Shown here piece by piece: positions 48,932 to 59,675 of a stretch of 64,000 nucleotides of DNA (within the stretch, counting starts at the first letter, position 1; the number at the start of each line of letters is the position of its first letter). The position numbers were made by a program, and so were the translations under genes. The notes beneath the pieces were generated by a model, which was given only the letters and a program-made list of their open reading frames with translations, ran no database searches and was not told where the DNA came from. Source of the DNA: Epithemia pelagica (taxonomy: Eukaryota > Bacillariophyta > Bacillariophyceae > Surirellales > Surirellaceae); NCBI GenBank assembly GCA_946965045.2, contig OX337231.1, positions 1-64,000 of the forward strand. Direction: 5' to 3'.

Positions 48932-51900
48932 TCAGAGGGCGGAAGGATTGATACCAGCAGTGGACATAGAAGGTGGACCACTGGACCCAAAAGCCGAAGA
49001 ATACGTAAACTGCGAAATCAAGTTGTTCCGCCGCTCCTGTGGCAGGACCTTGGTAAACAAGTCTGCAATATTGGATTCGGTATCTTCCTTGCCGACGCGG
49101 ATAATCGACGCTGCAGCCGCCTCCCGCACCGCATGATAATTGATAGCATTATGCCGCTTGCTGAGAACCGAAGAAGGCAGACTGGTGTTCTTCACCACAC
49201 CACGATTGTCACAGAGGACATTGGCTGGCCCGGCCAAAGGAACCCCGAACATCCGAAGTTTGTAACGCAATGCAACAATCATCTCCTTGGCGATCCGAAG
49301 AGCAACGAACTCGCTCCCAAAACTTGAAGTCTCCACGGTATTTTGCCTCTTCGAGTACCACAAGATGGGAGCATTTTGGAGGAAGATTAAGATCCTGGTG
49401 TGCGATCGACGAGTCACGATATTCCCGGCGTGATCGGCATCAACGAAACACGTGATAGTTATGGGCCGTCCTAACGCCAGCGGCATATCGGACGGAATCT
49501 CTTCAGCAACATCCCCATAAAACTCTTTCCATTCGTCCAATGGAACCTGCGGGAAACAAGATTCATCCAGCACCACATCTTTTGGATCGAACACCAACTT
49601 CAGCTTGGGATGTGTTTTGAGGAAGGCGAATATGTGATACACCGCTTCGAGATGCCCTTCCCTTGGATTCGCTAAGAACTGCGACAAGATCGAGACCTCC
49701 AAATAGACGTCCACACGACCGAGCTCCACTGCCCACCTGAGAATCCCAATCAGCTGTTGATCTCGTGAGGTGAGTCTTGCGTCTAGCTCTGGGCTGGTAT
49801 CCAGTTCAGGCTTGTACGATGAGATGACGGGGACCCGTGCCGTGGTCTTCAAATGTTTGCCGTCCCCGTCCTCCTTCAGCAGGTCTTCGACGATCCGAAT
49901 GGCATTGGACACATACTTTTCACTGGACATTCCCCATGCCCAGTCACCACTAGGTAAGTTGTGCTTGTAAATCTGCGCGCCCAAATATACAGTCGGCTCA
50001 CCCACGCTGCCTGCCTTGATCTTGTAATGCCGGTCGATCTCGTCGATTACCGGTTGTGGGTCATCACTGACCAGCAAGATGTCATCCACATATACTAAAA
50101 TAAGCTCGTAGTATTCCTCTCCCGATGCCTTTCTCGCCTTCCTCCGTAGGACGCATGCATCCGCTCTAGTATCGACAAAACCCATGTCATAAAGCGTGAC
50201 CATGAGCGTGGCTCTCCAACTTGCACCCGATGACTTGAGCCCGTATAGCGCTCGCACCATGACACAAACCTTGCCCTGGAACTCGTTCCCTACCTCAGCT
50301 CCGCCATGGAACCAAATCTTCTCCCTGCATGGTGCATTCAAGTATGCGTTCCCGATGTCGCATGCCAACACTTTCAGCCCATTTAGTGCGGCAATGAGAA
50401 AGGCAACTCGGATAGAATCTCGGCTGACGACACTGGAATATGTGAGGCTGGACGGCGCGTCGGTCATATGGCCACCAGCCACCAACCGCGCTTTCCTCGT
50501 CAGGTCCATTTTTACGTCGAAAACCATATGACATTTAATTTCCGTGTAGCCAATGAGCTGTCGCCCGGCGCGTACCTCGTCGATGTCTAAGTCATCCCGT
50601 GCTTCCCATGCTACCTTCACTACCTTGAGTTCCTTGTTGATAGCGTCCCTCCAGAACGTAGTTCCAGTTAGTTTGTCTATCTTTAAAGCTTCTTCCACCG
50701 AGTGGGGTAGTTTTATCCCATACTTCTCGGTGGTCTTCCAGTATTTTTTCTTCACCTTCTTTACCATCCGGCGCATGTGGTTGAGCGTCTGTGGGACCCA
50801 CCACTTGAACGCCGGTTCCTCCACGAGCCCTTGTGCGACCGCGTATTCTGCCAACTCGATGGCGTACCCATTTTTCGCGTCCCGTAGAGGTATCCACATC
50901 TGTTTCCCATCGCGGCATTCGACAGCTATTTCCCATCCCTTGGTTGTTCTCTTCGGGTGTTTGTTACCATTCTTGCCTTCATGGTACCCATCCTCAACCC
51001 TCACGGCGTCCCCGTTTTTCCTGTGACCGACTACCTCTTGGATCACCAGAAACCTTTTCCCTTCAGTATCCAGTTGAGAATATAAGTTCTCCGCCACCAG
51101 GTTCGCCGTGTATTCCTGTATTACTCCACCTGGGAATCCTACTTGGTAAGTCCTGGTGTCAAATCGTGGGTTGCGATGCGGTTTTCCCACAGGCTTCCCG
51201 TCTAACCCTTACTGTCTTTTCACTACCGTGCCGAACATTCGCTCGCCTCCCACTTCGACTTGTATCTGTGCCCCAATGTACTCGTCGTGTCCTTCCCCAT
51301 GTGCGTCAGCATCCTTTGTTTCCTCCACCACCATATCTCCGTATTCCTCATCAGACGGGACGATCCCGATCCGTCCCCGTCTTTCCTCTTCTGACTCCAA
51401 ATCCTCCATGTCCTCCAAGTAACCTGGTCCTTTCCCTTCCGTGTCAGTGAAGTTCCGGTCATCTAACCTCTCTTCAACAATCAACTTGAACTGCTTAACC
51501 TTCTCGGCGATTTCTGGCTTCAGCATATCGTCGTCTGTGACGTGCTGGACTGTTGTCCGAGCGATGACCTTGCCGCTTTTGGTCAACACCCAATAGCAGA
51601 GATCGCTGCCAATTCGGTGAGCGATTCCCAACCAGTATCCCAATTGAGCATTGTCGTCAGCGGTATCAGTTTTCACGTTGTTGTGAAACCAAACTAAGTC
51701 AAAAAAGGAAAAATCAATCCACTCCAAGATGTCGGGCGTATCTCCCGAGAGTCGTTCCAACCCGGTTCGGCCGTCTTGTCCCCGAGCGACTCGACTGAGT
51801 ATGCCCGCTTCATAAACGAGGCCAAAATCCCACAGTCGCTTGGGCACATGCAAGTCAGTGGCACGACGGTGCCATCGTTGCTTCAACAATCCAATTTCGC

Positions 51901-54900
51901 GCTCGGCGCGATGATTTTGCTTTCCAGTGTGACGTTCCGTCCAGTGGATGTCCACACGGTGCATCCGGACTAACTTCCGGAATAGGGTGGATTCTCCAAA
52001 CTGCTCACCCGCCATATCCGCGGTGAGCTTGTCCGGGATCCCAACGTCGTCGATAAATTGCGCGAGCGCCTGTCCGACTTGTGCCTTACTAGGTAGAGGG
52101 TAAACCGCGGTAAAGTGTCCGTCCGTAAACAACTGAGCACATTTGTTTCCGGACAAAGACGTCGTCTTGGAGAACAATGTGTCCGTATGAAAGCGTGTGT
52201 GGAGGCGATTCCGGTGTAATGCTAGATTGTCTACCCTGTATCGCCGCGTGATTGGCGAGATAGCCGTGCGGATCCCCTGTTGGGTGGTCACTCGGAGGGT
52301 ATTTCGAGCAGAATCGAGCCCGATGCGCCACTTGCGACTGAGACTCTCCGCAGTGGCCGAGCCATGCCGCGAGCTCTCGACTTGTTTAACTCGCGGACGA
52401 GAGGCCAACTCGCGTGTAATTCCTTCCGGGGTCAAGGCGACAGAAATCTCCCCAATCCCGGCCATGCTCGGTCCATACGTTTCCAGATATGGGCTTGCGT
52501 CCTGGACTGACAGGTCAACCGTGTGGGGATCCCACATTTCTTGACGTGTAACAGTAACAGAAGGCATCTGTTCGATGTCTTGAGGACTTGGTGCTCGGGA
52601 CTCAAAGTACACCGTCGTTCCGTGTAACTGAAACGGGATGTGAAACCCATCCACCCAAATTCCGAATCCTTCACGATCCTTTCTCGTCGGGTCGTCCCGA
52701 ACATCGTGCCCAGCATGGCGAATCTGGTTTTGATTCAACAATGTTTTATCCAACTTATCCCCGAACCACAACATTTGGTGTCCTATCACTACGATTTCTA
52801 AGCCAGATTTCGCCTCCCTGACGACAGTGGCACATGTCGCCACTGGCACCGAAGATTTTCCCACCTGGTTGCCTGCAAAATCGTTAACGGTACACTCCAT
52901 CCCCGTTGTCTCAAGCAGAGTCCAATTGCGCCCCGCGCAACATGTATCCGCCATCGTGTCCATTTCGTTCCTACCAAGGGTTCCCGCCTTTCCTTGTTCC
53001 AACAACCAACCCTTGGCGACTTGACCAACGCGTCGCTGTGGCCCGCAATGGACGACCGCCATTCCCCGATGGCCATTCCCAGTGCTTCCTGCTGTCCCAG
53101 TGTTTTCATCTCCGTATGCCCCATTCCCAAATCTTCTCCCGTTTGTACTTCCCCTTTCTCGTTCCCCTTGTGTGGCTGTGCCAGTTTCCGTCCTTGTGTC
53201 CTGATCGTTGTTGGTGATATCGGTGATAATTGACTGGTCCCCACCAGTCTGGATCTCAGAAATGCCACGACCATTTCCACGGCCTGCACCACGACCCCCA
53301 TGTCCATGACGTCCCCGACCACCGAGACCGCGGCCGCCGCCACGACCACCATGAACACGAACCCGTGCGCGTTCCTGGTGAATATAAGCTTGCCCAGCAG
53401 GGCCAAGGGTCGCCATTTCTTCGCTTGAAAAACGACGAGTGACGTCGGTGACATCAACACCGTAGAAGGTGTAGATTCCGTTGGTTTGCTGGAGTCCAGT
53501 AAAGTTCCGTGGACGGTTGGCGGGGTTTGAGGTGGTTTCCGATATGAAGCGGTGACGGCCTTGGTTACGTCGATTACCGCCAACGGCGACGTCCGGATAG
53601 ATATCCGATATTTTGCGTGAGATATACGCAATGGCCCCTGGTAAGTCCGTGCGATGGTTGCTTCGAACGTACGACTTGATGACAGCGAACTCAGCCGTTG
53701 CAATCTTCATGTTGTCAATGAGAATCTTGACTTGGTTCGATGCCGTGCGCCGATTAGGGGTATTGTCCAGGGTACGAAAAGCCCGCAAAAGTTTTGCAGA
53801 GTAAGCATCAAAACTAAAGACGCGTTCGTTTTGATATAAGACCGTCTCTAGGATGGCCTCGGCCTTGGAGATACGCCGTTCCTTTTGACCGCCGCCATCG
53901 AAATGATCCACGAGTGCAAGCCATGCACGGCGTCCATCTTGAGATGCCTGGTACGGCTGGATCCAAGTGGCAGGTTGATCTTTCACTAGATCACTCAACA
54001 GCCGAAATACCTCCTTGTTATCTTCCTTGTAGTAGGGGCCACCTAGAGGGTAGCTATAGAGCTCTTGTTCCCTAGTACTAGCAAAAACGTGAGTCGGAGC
54101 TAGGTCCGGACGGATCACATAGTCCAATGGGGCCTTCTGTTTTCCGTATATGTGAGACAGATACGTGGGGAATTCTTGACTCCAATCTTCCCAGTCTTCT
54201 TCCTTGAGGGCGGAGGGCTTAATATCTGGTGCGGAGGATTTTTCTGCCTGGATTTCCATGGCGTCCAACGATTCTGCCAAGACTTCCGTGGTGAAATCTC
54301 CATAGTTAAGCGGACGACCCTGTCGACGCGCCCGTGCCGACCAGAAACACATTCCTTGAATGTTCTTGACGACACTTGTAGGGATGGCGACGTTATGCGG
54401 GTAAGGACGTTTCTCCAATCGCGACGCTAGCTGGGTCACGTCATCCGATGTCATCCTTCCGTATGACTCTAGAGTATTAAGCCGTTCCGTGTGTTCCAAG
54501 GCATAAATCTCGAAAGGATTCGCGCCACACACGGATAGGGCCATTCCGACTGCAGAAAGTGGCGGTGGTGGTGGTGGCACGCCTGGAGGTACTCCACCTC
54601 CGCCTCCTCCTCCAGCGCCTCCGCCGTCGCCTCCTCCACCTGCACCATGCCCTCCAGCACCTCCTCCGCCAGGGGCGCCAGGTCCTCCCGCCCCAGCTGC
54701 TCCTGGCACTCCTCCACCTGCACCGGCGATGCCGCCGGCGCCTCCTGTTCCTGCGGCACCTGCACCTGCAGTGCCCGTTCCAGACGCGCCCCCTGGCGCA
54801 GCTACTCCTGGAGCCGTTCCTCCTGCGGCCATCCCTGCCGCGCTTCCTCCCGTTCCCGGTGTACCTCCGGGCGGGTCACATCCTCCCGTCGGTACCGTAC

Positions 54901-55045
54901 TCGTGCCATGACGTGAAGTACGGCCCGTGGCTCCAGGGTTCCCACTTCCACTTCCACTCCCAGTTCCGCTTCCGCTTCTGCTTCCGCTTCCTCCGCTTCC
55001 GCTCCCGGTTGCAGTTTTCGTATTCGATCGCGTCGATGTAGCCAT
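48932..55045 (-). pseudogene. Copia Gag-Pol polyprotein with one in-frame TAA
   Basis: One frame of about 2037 codons starts at the ATG at 55045 and is interrupted once, by TAA at 51209-51211 (VKRQ-stop-GLDGKPVG). Element 1 continues through the same place (VKRRKRDASGNLVG), so this is a nonsense mutation. The order is: a 170-residue Gly/Ala/Pro-rich head; a Gag region; an RGG-rich box (GGRGGGRGLGGRGRHGHGG) where a CCHC knuckle would be expected; a protease-like DTMADTCCAG; an integrase core with D (HTDTLF), D (TADMAGEQ) and E (NHRAEREIG); reverse transcriptase with LVYVDDILLVS; and RNase H with FVDADHAG and FGSEFVALR. Gag and Pol are fused in one frame, unlike element 1. Everything upstream of the stop, including integrase, could still be made. 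Confidence 0.9.
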
Positions 55046-55069
55046 TCTTCGTTATCCTTTACCAGACGG

Positions 55070-55083
55070 TGGGTCTGATAAAC
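55070..55083 (-). other. Primer-binding site of copia element 2
   Basis: On the minus strand, GTTTATCAGACCCA directly follows the 5' LTR. The same 14 bases follow the 5' LTR of element 1 (57757-57770). The complement reads as an anticodon arm with the loop CTGATAA, suggesting priming by a cleaved tRNA. Confidence 0.7.
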
Positions 55084-55274
55084 TGTCTTATTCTACCTGA
55101 TAGAATCCGTTCCAAAGAAAGACTAAGATAAGCGTTACAACTACATCCAACGCATAAAACCAGTAAAGTGGTAACCGATAATGTCCGTACAAATTTCCCC
55201 CGGCCATAAGGCCCAATCTAGGCCCAATCTACGTCATGCTGACGTATCAATCCCGTATCGACCAGAATGAGACA
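55084..55274 (-). repeat. 5' LTR of copia element 2
   Basis: 191 bp, starts TG and ends CA, identical by eye to 48698-48888. Confidence 0.93.
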
Positions 55275-56102
55275 TTGTAGCTGGCACATTCTACTAAGAG
55301 TAGGTAGTCTACCTAAGTAACCCGAATATAAAGATAGAAGTACTGCTACAATATGCCGTCGTCGTCCCACACCCTCGTGTAACCGGGAGTTCTATTACAG
55401 GCACAACCGGATAGTACTTCTACTGAGAATCCCTCCATGGGCCCGTTCCATACAAATAGGATCCCTCGAGGAGTGTACCTACCTAGTTTGTATATTCCTA
55501 CGAATCATAAAAAGTCCAATATTCTAGTTCGTACATTGGTGCTTCCAATTTCCAATGGCAACCCCCCAAACAAACAAGACGCACACTCTGGAAGCAACAA
55601 CCACGCTTCCAGAAATTCCCAGTGTGTGATGACGACCATTCAAGATCCAGCGTTTTCCCATTGCAAGAGACTGGCCACCATTCCCAACCACAACAAGCAC
55701 GAGAAGAACCAGAACCAACTGGTTGTCGTCTGGAAAGTAGGCGCACTCGAGGTTTCTTCAGGCAAATCCAAACGAAATCGCGTCCCATTGAGACAATCAA
55801 TCAAGGTGGGCGTAATGGTAATTTGTTGCAAGTAGGCTTTGGCCATGGTTTTGGCCAAGCGTCCCGCAAAGACACAATTGTCACCGCCCGACAAGAATAC
55901 CAATCCGGCCGTTTGCAACAAAAGGCGGGCAGGTCCAAATGACCAGTGCCATAGTCTTGTTCTGTCAATCCCGGTTCGAGCCAGAGACCGTTGGTGCTCA
56001 TGCCAAACAAGAATTGGGCAAATTGTATGGTGGATCTGATCCCCTGGAGGGAAGAGTACAACTAGAAGTCGATTCTCACAGTTAGCACGTTTGGAAGAAG
56101 AC
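55275..56102. other. Intergenic, possible decayed gene on minus strand
   Basis: Overlapping minus-strand frames at 55498-56061 have protein-like segments (FLFGMSTNGLWLEPG; LVFLSGGDNCVFAGRLAKTM) that sit in different frames, as in a frameshifted or intron-split gene. I recognise no family. The segment from 56016 is the duplicated 3' flank of the GT23-like gene. Confidence 0.35.
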
Positions 56103-57540
56103 TCAGTTCATTTTGCGGGGAGGTCGACGGTTGGGCCGCAAGTCAATAACGGTGGTTGGAAAGTGCTGTTGCACAATGAATCGGCAAAGATCATTCATGA
56201 GTCGACTCCAGTTGCTTGCCGTCCTCAGAACAAAGTCATTGGCCTCCATGGCAATGAGGAGTGACGCCAGTCCGGACAATGCCGGTGTTCCCCTTTGAGC
56301 TTTGGTCATTTTGGCATTCCCACCAAAACCCGTTTGACGATAGTGGGAAAACTCCTCCACATAGGGATCTACATACAAGTTCCAATGCGATGGTATGTTC
56401 GCACGCATGGCTTGAATTGCAGTTGGATCTTCTGTGGCCAAATAGATGTGCACCGGATCGTCGTCCTGGCTGCTACCGCTGTGGTTGGTGTAAATGGGTA
56501 TGCTGTCCGCCAAGTTTGTCTGGTTGACGTCCTGAGACCCTGCGACGTGGTTTCTTCGTCGTTGCAGAATTTGATGGCAAGCATCAATGTAGGAGTGAAT
56601 GCCTACCAACTTCATTTCTCTTGCCTTGTCTCCCCACCGAATGTGTACGGTAATCAAGTTGGGTGGTACAATGCCATGAGGTGGAAAGACCAGTGGGAGC
56701 CTCTGAACGGCCGAGTCAACGACTCTGGAAGAAACACTTGAAAACAAAAACTCGGTGGCCGATCCGACAAAATCTTGGATGGTGAGGTTTGCCTGTTGTA
56801 GCGTAGACCGGCATTCCTTGTGGATACTTGAATCCACCATTTGTTTTATTCGGAGCTGAGAGCTCGGACGATGGCTCGTGTTGTCGTCCTTCGGGGCGAC
56901 AATCGGCGCGTGGGATGTGGTACACAAATCCTCCGATCGTGGAAAGTAGCACGTCATGGACGACTTGTGGTTCCTCGGACAATTGAGTTGGCTCCAATGA
57001 ATCCACGGTCGAGGCGAGAGGAGACGCTGACCGAGCTCCAGGCCTCGGCACATGCCATAGGACCACAGGGTCAAATCGCTGCCAATCCCAGCTGCTTTGT
57101 TTCGCCAGGGAATTATCGCCTCGGGCATGTCACACGAACGTTGATGAGCGGCGATTCGTTTTGCCATGGGTGAGTGCAGGTCCAATTGCGTCCAATCGAG
57201 GCGCAAACCAGCAGAAGGAATTTGGTTCCTCCCCAATCCGTGTATTAGTCGTCACGTTTGTAGAAGCACGTGGAGGTGCCCTCAAAGTCTTGTTGTTGTC
57301 GTCGTCCAGAATGGACGGCCCCATACTTGCAAGCGGATCTGCGCCAAATGACAAAGTTTGATTGTTTGTGGCAATGTTATCCGAGAAGGACGAAGCTTGC
57401 ATGCAAAGAGAGAGATTTGCAATCTGAAAAAGGGACACCCACACAACACCAACAACAGCCATGAACCTAGCCTTTGTACAAATGGTGGGGATCCCATTGC
57501 GGTCGGTTGGACTGGACCATGTCTTGACTCGTGCCGACAT
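56103..57540 (-). pseudogene. Damaged GT23-like paralogue
   Basis: This is a second copy of the gene at 41996-43429, including its 3' flank. It starts at the ATG at 57540 (MSARVKTWSSPTDRNG) with a similar membrane segment (MAVVGVVWVSLFQIANL). Compared with the other copy it has lost 11 bp near 57217-57222, between two TTC repeats in the stretch encoding GEEANSLPVPSAG. The frame shifts there, and the catalytic region (VHIRWGDK, HIYLATEDP, GLASLLIAMEANDFVL) lies in another frame. The 377-codon downstream frame is otherwise intact and could be made only from an internal start, without the membrane anchor. A copia element sits 95 bp upstream of its start. Confidence 0.82.
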
Positions 57541-57634
57541 GGAAACCAACGAGTGTAGAGAGAGTCGTTGGACTCACATCATGTTGTGCAAACCCAACAA
57601 GTTCCTATTGCCATACGACGAAAAGGTGTACTCG

Positions 57635-57756
57635 CAAGAAATGGTCGCGGTATTGTCGCGAGAATGGGCGAGATTTTAGCGAGACATAGTCCTCTAGGTT
57701 AGAGGCTCCTAATAGTCACTCTTTTGATTTTGAGACACTATCATGACCGTAATTTG
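57635..57756 (+). repeat. 5' LTR of copia element 1
   Basis: 122 bp, identical by eye to 63805-63926. It has CAA...TTG ends rather than the usual TG...CA. Confidence 0.88.
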
Positions 57757-57770
57757 GTTTATCAGACCCA
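57757..57770 (+). other. Primer-binding site of copia element 1
   Basis: GTTTATCAGACCCA directly follows the 5' LTR and is identical to the corresponding site of element 2, although the LTRs and proteins of the two elements differ. Confidence 0.7.
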
Positions 57771-58178
57771 AGACTCTGGTTCGAAAGGAAAAGCTATGGC
57801 ACAATGGGCCTGGGAAGGTCGTGAAATATCTGGATCAAAGTTGATCCGCCCATAAGAGACACAAATGGTCTCATACTAGTCTCGAGAATTATCCAACCTG
57901 CAACGGGGAATGGACCGGACTAGTATAGAGGTGCGGTCTGCGTATGCGCGCACCTTGGGCAATGGCGGACGCGCCACTCTTTGCCGTTGAAAAGAAAAGC
58001 CTGCCATGCGACCAAGCGTTTATGACACATATGTGACGCTGGACGATGATGAATGCAGCTGTGCACGCTTTCTACCTTTTGGATTGCCAGTGTGAGATCG
58101 GGAAATGAGTGAGGCATCACACTTCCGAATACTTGAAAGTCTGAAAGAGTCCGAAAGAGAGAAGAAAGATCGAGCACC
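57771..58178 (+). other. 5' leader of copia element 1
   Basis: About 400 bp between the primer-binding site and the Gag start, without a gene. It probably contains packaging signals, none of which I can identify. Confidence 0.5.
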
Positions 58179-59675
58179 ATGGCTATGCCTGCACCTCCAG
58201 CTCCTCCAACTGCACAAGAATTGCTTGATGAGTTGAATGGTTACTTGCAGAATACGTTATTGATTGGACAGCAGAATGTAAGAGATGCCTTGAATGCTCA
58301 GGGCTTGATCTCAGTTAGCGATTTCGAAGGCCTTACAGAGGAGGACATCGCTGAAATCTGCTCTAATGCAAGGAAGCCAGGTGGGACAATCAACAATCCT
58401 GCTTATGACGTGGCAAATCCAGTGGCCGGTGTACCTGCAACGATTACCAATCCAGGCGTCTTAGTTGGCCATGTAATCGAGAAAAGACTTAAGATGTTAC
58501 GCTACTATGTGCATCATCTAAAGAAGATCTCGAGGAAGTTTGACCCGGCAGCTGCACATGCTTCTTTGCAGAAGTTACAAGACCTCTATCGTTTCAAAAC
58601 AAGCGAGGAGGAGTATGACAACGATATCGAGCTCCCTGAACGCTTGACCTCGGTTGATAACATCCGGACTGTGTTAGAGGATCTCGACGATTATTTCGAA
58701 AGGAAGAGAGGATGCACAGGAATCCCTCTAGCCGCTTATACGAGGACGATCCAGGCAATCCCTGAAGTTGATGTGGACCCAGGATTTGGCACCCCAAGCA
58801 TTATCAGGGAACTGATCCGACGTGCGCCACATGCTGGCCCCACTGCTTTGACGGACAACGAGGCAGTTTGGGATGCTGTTCGACATGTAACCCACGATGG
58901 GCCGGGTTGGGGTTGGGTCCAAGCCTTCAGTAGATCCAGGAATGGCCGCCAAGCGTATTTGGCTCTCAGAAGCCACTACTTTGGCGACGCTTACCAAACA
59001 AGGTTGAGGGCTAAAGCAGATCAAATCCTCGAAACGAACTACTATGATGGTACCAAAAGAAACTTCACTTATGAAAGGTACATTGAGACTCTGCAGAGAG
59101 CATTTGCTGACTTGGAATCCACTGGAGAATTCGTCAGTCATGAAAGGAAAGTCCGTATCTTAATGACAGGAGTGCACGATCCTAGATTGGAAAGTGCCAA
59201 GAACACAATATTGGCTACTCCGGATCTGCGTGTCACTTTCGAATCGGCATCCAACTACCTTGCTGAAGTATTGGATAATAAGGTATCGTACAGTGCTACG
59301 ACCCGTAAGGCACGAATTTCAGCGGTCCATGTTAACAAGAAGAAACAGAATGGCCATGGCAACGGCAACAAAGGAAAGGGGAACGATGATTCTACAGAAT
59401 TCAACCCCAACAAGTATTACCCTTTCCGCAAATGGATCAAGTTAACAAAAGAGCAACAAGCTATGGTCCGGGCAGCACGAGACTCCCAGAACAGTAGTAC
59501 CAAGAAAAGGACCGCCTCGGCTGTTAAGACAGGGAAAGGCAAGAAAAGAAAGAATGAAAGCAATTCCACCACGACGACTGAAGATTCTTCCTGCAGTGAT
59601 TGTGAAGAAGAGAACAAAACCTCTGGAATCGGTGCAATCATGAGTCGTAGAAAGAAAGGAAAGGACCAAATCTGA
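58179..59675 (+). CDS. Copia Gag
   Basis: A 498-residue structural protein from the ATG at 58179 (MAMPAPPAPPTAQELLDELN) that would form the particle around the element's RNA. The N-terminal 80 residues could form a small helical domain; a UBN2/Gag-like helical region lies around 230-390 (AYLALRSHYFGDAYQTRLRAKADQIL, read in two parts). No CCHC zinc knuckle is present. RNA binding may depend on the Lys-rich C-terminal tail (KKKQNGHGNGNKGKGND and RRKKGKDQ). The frame ends in TGA followed directly by CGG and then continues open into Pol in the same frame. The stop is probably read through at a low rate to make Gag-Pol. Confidence 0.85.
   Translation: MAMPAPPAPPTAQELLDELNGYLQNTLLIGQQNVRDALNAQGLISVSDFEGLTEEDIAEICSNARKPGGTINNPAYDVANPVAGVPATITNPGVLVGHVIEKRLKMLRYYVHHLKKISRKFDPAAAHASLQKLQDLYRFKTSEEEYDNDIELPERLTSVDNIRTVLEDLDDYFERKRGCTGIPLAAYTRTIQAIPEVDVDPGFGTPSIIRELIRRAPHAGPTALTDNEAVWDAVRHVTHDGPGWGWVQAFSRSRNGRQAYLALRSHYFGDAYQTRLRAKADQILETNYYDGTKRNFTYERYIETLQRAFADLESTGEFVSHERKVRILMTGVHDPRLESAKNTILATPDLRVTFESASNYLAEVLDNKVSYSATTRKARISAVHVNKKKQNGHGNGNKGKGNDDSTEFNPNKYYPFRKWIKLTKEQQAMVRAARDSQNSSTKKRTASAVKTGKGKKRKNESNSTTTTEDSSCSDCEEENKTSGIGAIMSRRKKGKDQI

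Larger units (their letters stand above)
48698..55274 (-). mobile_element. Ty1/copia LTR retrotransposon, element 2
   Basis: Two 191-bp LTRs that look identical by eye (48698-48888 and 55084-55274), starting TG and ending CA, flank one long Gag-Pol frame on the minus strand. TTGT lies directly outside both ends as a probable 4-5 bp target duplication. The pol order (integrase before reverse transcriptase) is that of copia. A single TAA breaks the frame. Identical LTRs imply recent insertion. Confidence 0.93.
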
